Of a stretch of DNA of 64,000 nucleotides, positions 52,084 to 62,440 are shown piece by piece. The stretch is from Heligmosomoides polygyrus polygyrus (taxonomy: Eukaryota; Nematoda; Chromadorea; Rhabditida; Heligmosomidae). Location: the NCBI GenBank assembly GCA_947396885.1, contig OX377204.1, forward strand, positions 48,409,139-48,473,138, written 5' to 3'. Each line of letters starts with the position of its first letter. The first letter of the stretch is position 1. The position numbers and the translations under genes were made by a program. The notes beneath the pieces were generated by a model. It was not told where the DNA came from and made no database searches. It saw only the letters and a program-made list of their open reading frames with translations.

Positions 52084-52426
52084 GAACAAATGCTATAGAA
52101 GAAGAAGCTTTCAAATGAACAATGATTCAAATTGGTCATCTCCTGCGACATTGTCCTCCAAGGTGTACAGTCGTAAGCGGCCTCTACTCGGCAAATGTAG
52201 CTCTGAACAGCGGCGTCCTACGCATCAGCCGCAAGAGTCAGTACATCAACTTAGCGTGAGTTTCTATTTTTTTCAAAGCTGTGGTACCGACAAGGTGTTA
52301 AAAAGCGGAAGGGTGAAATTCCAACTGTTTTCATAGGTGCTTTCATATGGTGAAGTAGTAACTCTAGGTACTGTGAACGATGAGGAGAGGATCGCTGTGG
52401 TAGCAGTACTTTTGGCTATCTTCTAA
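52084..52426 (+). CDS. Candidate small two-exon host gene
   Basis: The acceptor ATATTTTCGTTTTAG (to 52083) lies 31 bases before ATG 52115, the spacing expected for a spliced-leader trans-splice site. Exon 1 coding (52115-52255, 47 codons) ends CTTAGC before a strong donor GTGAGTTT. The 81-base intron ends CTGTTTTCATAG at 52336. Exon 2 (52337-52426) continues in phase 0 to TAA. The 76-residue product has a basic Ser-rich N-part (SSKVYSRKRPLLGKCSS) and ends with LSYGEVVTLGTVNDEERI and a hydrophobic VVAVLLAIF. A short ATG CTA TAG lies in the leader. No family is recognised. It might be the start of a longer gene with other exons. Confidence 0.42.
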
Positions 52427-52612
52427 TAAGCTCTTCCTTTATGTTTGGTCGAGCCAAAAGTTTCCGCCGCTTTAGTAGTTTAAGTTTTCAAGTTATTCAC
52501 TGCATGACTTGATAGGAGGTTTTGATATGCTTACCTAGAGAAACCACGGATCTCCCTCGATAGAGGCCTTCGGGCTCTCTTATTAAGAGGGATCTCGGGG
52601 TGCGTTACGTTA
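52427..52612. other. Non-coding
   Basis: No feature recognised between the candidate gene and the next element. Confidence 0.35.
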
Positions 52613-53238
52613 TGTCGCTCCCTGGGTCACGGTAGCGGGCCGCGCCGCGCGCCACCGCCCCCGATCACGGTAGCGTGGCGTGCTGTTGAGCCCGCCTCGG
52701 ACGGACGGGTCCGACTGCTGCCGACAGGGACGGCTAGTGACGTCATACGCGTCTATTCAATGGGCGCGCTAGAGCACGAAGTTATGCACCACCGACTGTT
52801 GGCTACGCTCTATCGGCTTGGTAGAAAAGGGAGACAGTGAAATACCTCCGCTTCAGCATGTATGTTGGAGAAATACGAAGGTTTCTGAGTGAGCAGATCT
52901 CATCCCACTCGAACGTAGTTAACAAACGCTCCCACTTCCTCAGTCTACCAAAAGACGTCAAATGTTCCACAAACATTTAACTGTTACCATACCATTTAAC
53001 TGTTTCCCTTCTTCTGCGCTAGTAGAAGGAACGCAGTCGGAAGCAGTCGGCACACCCTTTCGCGCCCTAGCGCGCCCAGCAGACTCGGCGATCGCCCGCG
53101 TATGACGTCACTAACCGTCCCAGTCGGCAGCAGTCGGACCCAATCCGTCCGAGGCGGGCTCAACAACACGCCAAGCTACCGTGATCGGGGGCGGTGGCGC
53201 GCGGCGCGGCCCGCTACCGTAACCCAGGGAGCGACCTA
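52613..53238. mobile_element. DNA element with 135-bp inverted termini
   Basis: GTCGCTCCCTGGGTCACGG at the left and its inverse at the right (CCGTAACCCAGGGAGCGAC) begin termini that pair, with few mismatches, for about 135 bases, through GCCCGCCTCGGACGGA to CTAGTGACGTCAT. About 340 bases between them are non-coding. A TA or ACGT-containing duplication at the ends is ambiguous. Confidence 0.8.
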
Positions 53239-53580
53239 ACGTACGAACCCGGGATCTCGGGACGCTTGTCGCAGGGCCACGTGGCGCGTCCCCGGGTGGT
53301 GGACAGGGGAATTAAACGCGAACCAAATGCCAGGTGGGATGCAGGGGATGAACTCCTTGCTCCTGCTGTGTCGGGTCGACGCGTTCCTTGTGCGTGGGAG
53401 CGGCATGTTTGTGCACAATGTGCATGGATGTGTCCGTGACTGTGCGGATTGTAACTGTGTCGGCCCGGCCAAAAGCTTGCACTTGGTAGACTGGGAGTAC
53501 ATGTAAGGCGATTCGAGGCCGCCTTAAGTCTCGCCCGGTCTTCGCCCGCACGACAGAGCCTGACTAGCTATCCGTGTTGT
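53239..53580. other. Probable LINE 5' region
   Basis: No domain recognised; directly upstream of the RTE-type LINE and probably its 5' leader. Confidence 0.35.
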
Positions 53581-56537
53581 ATGGAAGTCAAACACAGCAG
53601 CACTAAAGGGCCTCATTCCCATGACACCGAAAGAGCCCCCATTTCTGCAGCGATGGGAAGGACGTGTACGGAGAGGCTGCCAAAATCTCAGGGCCTAACC
53701 AGGCTGCGCAAATTGAGAAGGACTAGGATGACGATGTGTACTTACAACGCCCGCACACTTGCATCGAAAGCATCCGTCGAGGAGCTGATGATGCAAGCCA
53801 GGAAGATCAAGTAGGACGTCATCGGACTGACCGAATGAGAAGACACACCACCCCCTACACACCGCTTACGACTTCGGAGAAGAACTGTTCCTCGGAACAT
53901 GCGACCGCAGGGGAGTAGGCGGCGTTGGTGTCCTCGTCAGCACGCACTTGGCCATGAACATCGATTCGTACGAGTCTCTGACAACCCGAATCGGACGTCT
54001 GCGACTGAAGCGATGTGGCTCCGTGCCAGCTTTGACTGTATTCGTCGTGTATGCCCCAACATCCGACTACGACGACGAAGAGGTCGAAGCCTTCTATGTG
54101 GAGCTGGAGAATTTCTATAAGGAAGATCACACTTTCTACAAGGTGATCGTCGGCGACTTCAACGCCAAGATCGGACCGCGAAGGTCGCCGGAAGAACTTC
54201 ACATCGGAACCCACGGTTTGGAGTGGAACGAGCAAGGTGAAAGGCTGTCTGAGTTTATCATGTCGACCAAGACCATCCATGGAAGCTCACAGTTCCAGAA
54301 GCCTCCCTCTCTACGATGGACCTGGGAATCCCCCGGTGGCCAGTTCCACAACGAGATCGACCACATCATCTTCAATCGCAAGTATGGCCTGAGCGACGTC
54401 TCCGTTGTCCCCAAGTTCTACACGGGATTGGACCACCGCCTCCTTCGCGCGAGGTTTCGCTTTTCGCGTCAAGGAGAGAAGGCCGCGAAGTTCAAGAATA
54501 GGAACCCCAGAACGACCATCAACTGGGACCTCTACACTTCTCTTATCGGCTTTTTGGATGATGCCGTCATGGACAACGTCGATGAGGATTTGGGATGACC
54601 GCTTCGTGCACCATCTCCACGATAGTGCTAAGGGAGCCGAGAGCTTGAAGACCACCAAGAGACGCCTGTCTTCGGAAACTCTCGAGCTTACTCCAGCACG
54701 AGAGTCACGCAACTACCAGCTGACGTCCGAGCTTGCGAAGCTATGCAGAGCGGCGATAAAGGGAGATCTCAAGGAGAGAAAGGCGGAAGTGTTGGCTGAA
54801 GCAGCAGAGGCAGGGTTGAGTATCCGCAATGCCCGCCGAAACTTCGCCAACTTCAAGACCAAGATGACCGCTCTCCGACGTCCTGACGGAAGCGTCACCT
54901 CTTCCAGAAGGACCATGGAGAAGGTCATCCACGACTTCTACTCCGATCTCTTCGACAGCCACGTCCACCTGCTCCCATGCCATCTTCCGCAGGGATACGT
55001 CGTCCCCTCTGTTCTCCCTTCCGAGATCCGACACGCCATCTCGTCGGTGAAGAAACGTACAGCACCCGGTCCCGACAGGATCAGACCCGAACACCTGAAG
55101 AACCTCCCGCCAGCGCTCATCAACACCCTGGCGCGGCTCTTCACACGATACCTGTCGGAGTGCAAGGTTCCATCTCAGTGGAAGACCACAAGACCGTCTT
55201 GCTGTACAAGAAGGGAGACGTGCACGACATTGGCAACTATCGCCCGATCTGCCTGCTGTCCGTAGTCTACAAGCTGTTCACTCGAGTCATCCTGAATAGG
55301 ATCAGCAGAACGCTGGGAGGGCCACGCGAACAAGCAGGATTTCGGAGAGGATTCAGCACGATCGACCACATACACACCATTACGAAGCTCATCGAAGTGT
55401 CGCGAGAGTATAAGCTGCCGCTGTGCCTTACGTTCATCGACGTGAAGAAGACATTCGACCCCGTCGAGACTGAAGCGGTCCTCGAAGTCCTGCTCACTCA
55501 GGGCGTTCCTACCCAGTACATCAGAGTCCTTCGAGAGCTGTACAGTGGATTCACGACCAAGATCTCTCCATTCTACAACAATAAGGGGATACCATATCCG
55601 CGAAGCTCTTCAGCGCCACCCTCGAAAACGTCATGCGCGAACTAGAATGTTAAGACATGGGAGTGAAGGTCGACGGCCGGCAACTACACCATCTTCGTTT
55701 CGCTGACGACATCGTGCTCATAACACCGAGCATCAGCCAGGCGGAGCGAATGCTGGCCGACTTCGATCGTGTATGTGGGAACGTTGGACTGCAGATGAAT
55801 CTTACGAAGACGATGTTCATGAGGAACGGACAAGTTTCTGATGCCCCATTCTCGCTCAACGGAACGAACATCTCTGAATGCTCCAGCTACGTCTATCTGG
55901 GTCGCGAAGTCAATATGGCCAACGATTTAGCGCCAGATATGAGCAGGAGGAAAAGAGCGGCTTGGGGAGCTTTCAAGAGCGTCGAAGAAGTCACGAAGAA
56001 GACAAAGAACGTCCGACTCCGTGCCCACCTATTCGACTCTACCGTTCTTCCTGCCCTAACATACGCCTCAGAGACCTGGGCTATGCGAAAGCAGGATGAA
56101 CACGCGATCAGCGTCGTGCAGCGTGGAATCGAGAGGACGATGCTCGGAGTGACATACTCACGCAAGTGAGAGAAGGCCTCCGGAGTTCCGAGCTTCGCCG
56201 ACGTTTGAGGATCAGAGACGCTGTCGCGTGGGTCAAGTTGTCGAAAATTAGGTGTGCCGGCCACGTAATGCGCTTCGCAGACACCCGCTGGAGAAGAGCC
56301 GTTACCGACTGGATTCCGCGGGATGTCAAGGGAACACCAGGACGCCCACCAACGCGTTGGTCGGACTTCTTCGTGAAAGCCCTGAACGACCGATATAACG
56401 CTCTTCGTGTCCCTCGAGCGAAGAGGATCAATTGGAGCACTCTGGCACGCGAGAGGAACGAATGGAGACGCTGTTGGCGCCCGCTCGAACAAGTCGATGG
56501 TCAACGGGACGACAGGTGATACAGGTGAGGTGATACC
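53581..56537 (+). pseudogene. RTE-type LINE, decayed
   Basis: Successive plus-strand frames give endonuclease pieces (MCTYNARTLASKASVEELMM; VFVVYAPTSDYDDEEVE; VIVGDFNAKIGPR; EIDHIIFNRK; GLDHRLLRARF), a linker, and reverse transcriptase pieces (KKRTAPGPDRIRPEHLKN; NYRPICLLSVVYKLFTRVI; REQAGFRRGFSTIDHI; LTFIDVKKTFDPVET; HLRFADDIVLI). The C-terminal region has RRKRAAWGAFKSVEEV and RCAGHVMRF. AGGTGATACAGGTGAGGTGATAC follows the stop, a short-repeat 3' tail typical of RTE elements. At least five frame changes separate the pieces. In the DxKKTF motif Lys replaces the usual Ala of KAF. Confidence 0.85.
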
Positions 56538-57234
56538 TAGGGAAAAGTTATAGAACTATAAAAACTGTGCGAAATATAGAACGTCTTCAAAACTAGAAGA
56601 GTTTATCCCCATTATAGCGAAAGTGGAACAGCCCAATTTTCGTGTCTTTGAACTTTATGCCTTAAATCTCGTAATCTCCAAATCAGGAGTAAATCATGAA
56701 TGAATTGCATAAAACCAGGGAACTGTCTCAAGCATATGTGTGAATGACGAGAGTGCCCACAAAATTCGGTGCGTTAAATTTTTTAAACGATTTTTTAACG
56801 GAAATTATTCGTTAAATTTCGTTAAGAAATATAATTTGCTGCAAACCATTATTATTTTTACCAAGTAAAAATAATCAAGAAAAACTTTTTAGGTTTCAAA
56901 TTCAAGAGGTCAACAGCTAAAGTTCAAGGAATAGAGTGTAACACATCAACGTAAAATAAACAACTCAACTTCAACAAACACAGAAAATTAAACAAGCCTT
57001 CAGCAACGAATTATTTACAGGGTATGCAATAAGAGCGGCTATGGAATTATCATTTAAAATGATCATCGACAAGGTATCTCAGAATGTGTAATCAGACAGG
57101 TACCCGGAGTTCTCCCTTTCCTAGTTCTTTTGTCTGACTGTTCTACAGGCATATACAATCTCGATGCGAGCACCAGTCCATTAAGTATAAAAAGAATTAG
57201 TAAAAATTACAATTAAAAGCTTATCAGTCGAATG
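56538..57234. other. AT-rich, non-coding
   Basis: Contains runs of GTTAAATTT-like sequence near 56775-56830. No gene or RNA is supported. Confidence 0.4.
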
Positions 57235-57380
57235 TTAACACGTTGTCGAACGCACGGTTTTCGAGTGCCTGGTGCACGGTCCATTTTTCCAATCCATTTT
57301 TTCCAACGACGGGACCGTGACACGACATGTCACACGGTCCCACACTGCCGAAAAAGTGTGACACGTCAACAACGTGTTAA
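57235..57380. mobile_element. piggyBac-type MITE
   Basis: TTAACACGTTGTCGAAC and the inverted TTAACACGTTGTTGACG bound 146 bases with TTAA at both ends. The same TTAACACGTTG end occurs in reverse at 60680-60694 beside a piggyBac transposase remnant, so that family probably supplied mobility. Confidence 0.82.
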
Positions 57381-57384
57381 AGTT

Positions 57385-57615
57385 CAGGAAAAGTAGCTCT
57401 CCTAATTTTTGCTCCTAGAGTTTTTCTAAATCGTTTAGAATACTTCCAGCGGCCGAAAACATTCCATCCGTCTTGACTATTCCAGGTAGTGAGCAAATGT
57501 ATTCTAAGATAAGCAACGCCAGGTGAGCAGAGGCATGTCTTACGAGCAGGTTAGACCAATATCTTTGTGGATTCGTTGACTTGCTTAGGAGATCGGCAAA
57601 GAAATTTCTAGCTCC
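57385..57615 (-). pseudogene. hAT transposase C-terminal fragment
   Basis: The minus strand reads STNPQRYWSNLLVRHASA, LALLILEYICSLPGIVK, then GMFSAAGSIL. This is the hAT dimerisation-domain pattern (NPxxYW, LAxxxLxIPxTS, FSxAG). After a stop, EQKLGELLFLNFN-like sequence continues the usual C-terminus until the MITE at 57380 interrupts it. No DDE catalytic part remains; a SINE replaces the upstream side. Confidence 0.72.
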
Positions 57616-57624
57616 AAAATGATA

Positions 57625-57776
57625 AGGATAAAGGACGGCGTCACTCAATCTCCTTTGAGAAGCACCATGCATTCTACTTCTACGGGATATTGTGGAGGCG
57701 ATTTGAATGCGTATTTGGAGACACAATGACTTGCAGTGGCCAGCCGATGAAGAAGTCAGCTATTTATCCTTCCCAG
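57625..57776 (-). mobile_element. tRNA-derived SINE cut by assembly gap
   Basis: It matches 59488-59640 (AAGGATAAAGGACGGCGTCA, ATTCTACTTCTACGGGAT, GGCCAGCCGATGA) and stops at the first N, so its tRNA head lies in the gap. Confidence 0.75.
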
Positions 57777-57976
57777 NNNNNNNNNNNNNNNNNNNNNNNN
57801 NNNNNNNNNNNNNNNNNNNNNNNNNNNNNNNNNNNNNNNNNNNNNNNNNNNNNNNNNNNNNNNNNNNNNNNNNNNNNNNNNNNNNNNNNNNNNNNNNNNN
57901 NNNNNNNNNNNNNNNNNNNNNNNNNNNNNNNNNNNNNNNNNNNNNNNNNNNNNNNNNNNNNNNNNNNNNNNNNNNN
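57777..57976. other. Assembly gap (200 N)
   Basis: Exactly 200 undetermined bases, a conventional scaffold-gap size; the true length is unknown. Confidence 0.99.
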
Positions 57977-58496
57977 ACACGAATTCCCTGTCTTCCGGGC
58001 AGGATGTTTGCCCACTATGCTACCAGCGCTGGTGAACCGTGCCTCATCCGAGATACCCTCATTGCAAATGGCTTAAATGACACTCTTCCATGATTTGGGA
58101 ACGTTGAGTGCGATCAAACAGCGTTGTTGCTGTAATTCTGTCCGCAAAGCAGATGGTACAAGCACAAGTCCCGCACGGCGCGAGAGTTTAGATCGCAACA
58201 GAACATCATGTAACAATAAATAGTACCTACACCAGCTGCTCTTGGCTTAAAAGATCGAGTGTGGGCATTGTTTTGAATAATCTGAGTGTCACCTCCCTCT
58301 TTTTTCGTTCCTGATAGAGGAAATCTCACAACATACGGCAGCTTCTAACGGCTACCGGGAGTTTCCAACCGTGCTACGTCGGCCTAGCGGCCGCCTACGA
58401 CTGGTTGGGGCTTCACCCCCAAACCCCAAGAATAGGACGCATGGCCGCTACGGGCTTCCTATTCTTCCCTAAGCCTTCTGACCTTTATGTTAATCG
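57977..58496. other. Non-coding
   Basis: No gene or repeat assigned. Confidence 0.35.
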
Positions 58497-58785
58497 AGAT
58501 GGATCGATTGATCCGACATCAGATTCGTGTTCAGCGACCTCGATTACCCCCAGGGCCGAAGTTTCCCGCCACTTGAACGTCATCCCCAAAAAATCGATAA
58601 TATCGATCGATATCGATTGGTCGACTTCCGATTCGTGTTCAGCGACCTCGATTATCCCCAGGGCCGAGGTTTCGCGCCACTTGAGCGCCATCCACAAAAA
58701 ATCGATAATATCGATCGATGTCGATTGGTCGACTTCAGATTCGGGTTCAGCGACCTCGATTATCCCCAGGGCCGAAATTTCGTGC
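58497..58785. repeat. Tandem repeat, about 108-bp unit
   Basis: Nearly three copies of a unit with GATTCGTGTTCAGCGACCTC, CCCAGGGCCGA and AAAAAATCGATAATATCGAT. The last copy runs directly into the next minisatellite. Open frames are periodic only. Confidence 0.88.
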
Positions 58786-59050
58786 CGCCGACGTGTTCGG
58801 CACGTCTACGGCTCGCCAGGCACGGTTGCCGACGTGTTCGGCACGTCTGCGGCTCGCCATGCACAGTTGCCGACGTGATCGGCACGTCTACGGCTCGCCA
58901 TGCACGGTTGCCGACGTGATCGGCACGTCTACGGCTCGCCATGCAGGTTACCGACCTGTTCGGCACGTCTACGGCTCGCCATGCGCGGTTGCCAACGTGT
59001 TCGGCACGTCTGCAGCTCGCCATGCACGGTTGCCGACGTGTTCGGCTGCC
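58786..59050. repeat. Minisatellite, about 40-bp unit
   Basis: Six to seven copies of GCCGACGTGTTCGGCACGTC followed by TACGGCTCGCCATGCACGGTT, with a palindromic core GACGTGTTCGGCACGTC. Followed by a short (CACA)n microsatellite near 59085-59103. Confidence 0.9.
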
Positions 59051-59229
59051 GCGCCCCAACTCAAGTGTGACGGACGGACAGACACACGCACGCACACACA
59101 CACGCTTGCTGCTTTATTTATAGTAGGATTCGCTGTCGCACAGGTGCTGGTCGCGGCTACGAACGAGGCAATAGAAGGGTACGTCTTGTCGCAGACGCTC
59201 TCAGTATCTTGCACGTCTTCATCTTGTGT

Positions 59230-59460
59230 GTGGGACTGACACTGAGCCCGGGTCGCGTTATAACGGGAGTCATTTTGAACGCCGAGTTTCTCCCAAAACC
59301 GTGCTATAACGGGAGTAGCGTTGTATCCGACGCGTCTTAAGCGGAGTTGGTTTGTACTGGCGTAAAGGTAAGCTGGCCGGGGCCGGAGAAAATGTACGTT
59401 ATATCGAGAGTCGCGTCTTATCCGGAGGCGTTATAAGGAGAGGGGACTGTATATATATAT
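59230..59460. repeat. GTTATAACGGGAG-type element end
   Basis: Repeated CGTTATAACGGGAGT, GCTATAACGGGAGT and GGCGTTATAAGGAGAGG ending GGGACTGTA before a (TA)n run resemble one terminus of pogo-like Tc1/mariner elements (CAGTCCCC on the reverse strand). The other end is not found. Confidence 0.4.
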
Positions 59461-59487
59461 ATACATTTTTTATTTTTTTTTAAATAT

Positions 59488-59791
59488 AAAGGATGAAGGA
59501 TAAAGGACGGCGTTAGTCAACCCCTTCTGGGATTGGGATGCGCCAGCGCATTCTACTTCTACGGGATGTCGTGGAGGCGACGTGAATGCGTATTTGGCAT
59601 TACAATGACTTGCGGTGGCCAGCCGATGAACAAGTCAGCGCTTTATCCTTCCCAGACACGTATGTCTGGTACCAATTCACCGACCCCTGAGGGATGGAAG
59701 GCTTGGTTGGCCTGGGCGGGAAATCCGAACCAGGAACCTGGTATCGGTGCACGCGACAGTCGCGCCTCCTCTGACTGCGCTACACGCGCCC
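59488..59791 (-). mobile_element. tRNA-derived SINE, best copy
   Basis: The minus strand starts GGGGGCGCGTGTAGCGCAG with A box GTAGCGCAGTCAGAGG, B box TGGTTCGGATTTCC, a roughly 200-base body and a tail GTCCTTTATCCTTCATCC. Of the copies here it keeps the most tRNA-like promoter. Confidence 0.78.
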
Positions 59792-60120
59792 CCTTTTTAA
59801 ACAAAAATTTATTTATTATTGTTTATTTATTTTGATAATTTTTATAATTTTAGTGAATATCTTTTATTTATAATTAACTTTTGTTATTGATGTTTGACTT
59901 CTTATTGATCTTAATTTTAATTTTTATTTTAATTATGTTTTTTTATAAATTTTTAATATTTTTCATGTAATTCTTATGTGTTCCCAATTTTTTAATTATT
60001 TAATCTCTTTATTTATTTATTTTTAGTGTATTAAAATTTTTATGTAATTTATGTATTTCAACTTAGAAACTTACTGGTTGTTTCAAGAGGTAATAATAAA
60101 ATGAAACTGACTATGTTTAT
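59792..60120. other. Very AT-rich, non-coding
   Basis: Dominated by TTTATTTATT and TTTTAATTTT-type runs, possibly old LINE or SINE tails. No gene. Confidence 0.4.
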
Positions 60121-60694
60121 GTAAAAGTATATCAAATATATCTCTATCACTATCCGTCAAAATACTTTCCGAGGAAGTATTTTGACGGATAGTGATAAAT
60201 CTTTCCGAGGCAGTTTTTTGTGTTATCTGTGCTTCATATTTGGACATTGTTGTAAAACGCGTGGTCCACAAAAACAAGTTTCAGTTACTAATTTGTTGAG
60301 CTTCTTTAAAGTAATGTCTTCAACTAACAATTCGTCATTGAAAAATAATCGATAATAGTCGATCGGCCTATCGCAGTCGAACACATCGTCATAAAAGCCG
60401 GACTCCGTCGCAAAGTTCCAACGTTTAGTGGCTTCAAAATCGCTCTTCCAAGCTTCCTTATCCTCATCTTCGGCTTCGGATTCTATTTCTTCACTTTCTG
60501 AGCCATCGTCTTCAGTTGGTAGTACAAGGATTTTTTGCGACGCCGACAGCGTGGCATGATATCATGTCGTCTCGAGACGAATTTTGCGGTCGCGTAGGAC
60601 CCTCCGACATGATATCATGCCACGCTGTCGGCGTCGCAAAAAATCGGTCCCACGCGCCAGACATGCGAAGAAGGCGCGGTCGTCAACGTGTTAA
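60121..60694 (-). pseudogene. piggyBac transposase N-terminal remnant with hairpins
   Basis: The minus frame (about 60228-60530) is acidic at first (TEDDGSESEEIESEAEDED) and then has DRPIDYYRLFFNDELLVEDI, the P(I)DYFxLFF entry of piggyBac-type transposases. The catalytic domain is absent. TTAACACGTTGACGACCG (reverse strand from 60694) is a piggyBac-like end. Two perfect hairpins occur within it (60145-60197, 60531-60643). Confidence 0.7.
60531..60643. repeat. Perfect 39-bp-arm hairpin
   Basis: TTTTTTGCGACGCCGACAGC and 19 further bases (60531-60569) are repeated inverted without mismatch at 60605-60643 around a 35-base loop. It lies between the TTAA end and the acidic transposase head. Confidence 0.95.
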
Positions 60695-61134
60695 TTGAAG
60701 ATTTATATAATAGGATAGGTTGCAAAGATATCTTTTAAGAACTTGATCACGACGATTCTCCGTGACATGAGTGTACGCTCCCCTGAGTATGCGATTGCCA
60801 TGGGTAAATCTGAAGCGGCACTATTACGCTCTCGCAACTCCTAGCTCATTGGTCGAGATCGAGGAGAGGTAGAAGCGAACTTCGCCCAAAGGGGTTATAA
60901 GGGGCGCTATCACGAATATGATATCCATTTTTGAAATTTCGGCCGATTACGGTAGTTTAGCACGTGTGCATGCGATCCCATAACACACTTTCAGGGTCCC
61001 TAGCTCCTTGGGTTCAAGGACTGCAAAAATGGCAGTCAGTTTTCTACAATGTGAAGGGTGGAGACTCTCATAGTGGTATTCATTTTCGCCGTTCAGACAT
61101 GCGTCTGACCATGAGACAGTTCGGTGAGTTGCAG
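60695..61134. other. Non-coding
   Basis: ATATCCATTTTTGAAATTTCGGCCGA at about 60921 matches the centre of the 7.6-9.6 kb palindrome (8645-8670), a shared dispersed repeat. No gene. Confidence 0.4.
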
Positions 61135-61380
61135 ACATGAGACATGTGTAATGGCGTAGAGCACTCCTGCCTGGCTAGTAGGTGGTGCAAGTTCGACTCC
61201 CGCCTGGTGCTCAGAGTTTTGTTCACCATAAAACATCGTTATGACAGAGCGTATGCTAGCGCTCTGACTTGCACTAGGAGTATGATGGCTCTTATATGCT
61301 TACCTCTGCGAGTATGTTGGCTCGTCAAAAGGTTTATTGGAAAGACCGTAGTGGTCAGTGGTAGAAATAAGTCAATATGA
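61135..61380 (+). repeat. tRNA-derived repeat
   Basis: TGGCGTAGAGCACTCCTG (A-box-like) and GCAAGTTCGACTCCCG (B box) lie about 45 bases apart. The stems do not close like a functional tRNA, so a SINE head is more likely. Confidence 0.45.
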
Positions 61381-61616
61381 GAGCCCAATCTTACAGACAC
61401 AGGCGTTGCCTGACCTACTGGGCTGTCTTTTTGCAGAAGAAAAATAAGTTTGAGTACGCTGTAGTCGACGATCTAGCACCTCTTCATATTGGAGCCAAAG
61501 GTAACCTAAGCTTGTTTCTACAAGGCAGAAGCGATGGTTATTTTTTTAAAAAGTAATCACGCATTAGAACTGTAATACACGGAGGGCATAAGGCTTGTTG
61601 CTACATACCAGCGACT
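61381..61616. other. Non-coding
   Basis: No feature assigned. Confidence 0.35.
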
Positions 61617-61617
61617 A

Positions 61618-62440
61618 CAGGGTGCGTAAAAAGTATTGACGCACTAAACGTAGACGATAGAAGTAACAACACATTATAAAATTGAACAAGTTATACAAAA
61701 TGTCAACAATGATCAGGCGAACAGAATATCTTCACTTGTATTTTACGTGGGCTTTTTTGCTGCGAATGCAGGGGCGAAGACGACGAGGAACGGCATCGAC
61801 GGTGCTCCGAAAGTAGTCCACGTCGATTTCGTTCTATGCTTTAACCTTCAGTGACTTGATACTTTTGTGCATTCAACTCGTAAAAGTGTTACATACTCCT
61901 CAAGCACCTCCAAAGTGCTAGTTCAGGCGGAAGGCTCGCTGCAAGGGAAGCGCATCCGACCAGTATCATGGTTTGTGCATTCATCAGAAGCGTCTCTCGT
62001 TTCCGTGGGTACAGAAGTGAACATAATCAGTAGAACTATCTGCATTGATGTCCTAAAGAAGCAACTGGTTCCTTGGCTTGAACCTCACCTCGAGAGTAAG
62101 CCGTACGTCTTCCAGCAGGATTAGATTCCTGCACAGAGTCGAGGACTGTTCTAGACTGGTGCCGCCCAACTTGGATGACTTCCCACAAAAGTATGAAGTC
62201 AGTGAAGGATGATCTAGTCAAAGCATGGAACGAAATCGACGTGGACTACTTGCGGCGCACCGTCGATGCCTTGTCGTCGTCGCCCCTGCAGTCGCAGCAA
62301 AGAAGCCCATATAAAATACAAGTGATGCCACTCTGTTCACTAGATCATTGTTGACTTTTTGTATATAAACTTGTTAAATCTTATAGTGTCTATTCATTTC
62401 CAACGCTTACGTAGTGCGTCAATACTTTTTACGCACCCTG
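61618..62440 (+). mobile_element. Tc1/mariner element rearranged into a foldback
   Basis: The ends CAGGGTGCGTAAAAAGTATT and inverse bound 823 bases; TA is present on the left (61616-61617) and altered on the right. The first 228 bases are an inverted, diverged copy of the last 230, so the 3' end of the transposase gene occurs twice. The single-copy centre (61867-62124, plus) encodes GKRIRPVSWFVHSSEASLVS and KPYVFQQD, the second catalytic Asp. The third catalytic block was deleted. Confidence 0.85.

Noticed and set aside
57690..58093. Frames spanning the N block
   Set aside because: They exist only because the 200 N are translated as unknown residues.
58497..59050. CRISPR-like array
   Set aside because: Units are contiguous tandem copies without unique spacers, and the genome is eukaryotic.
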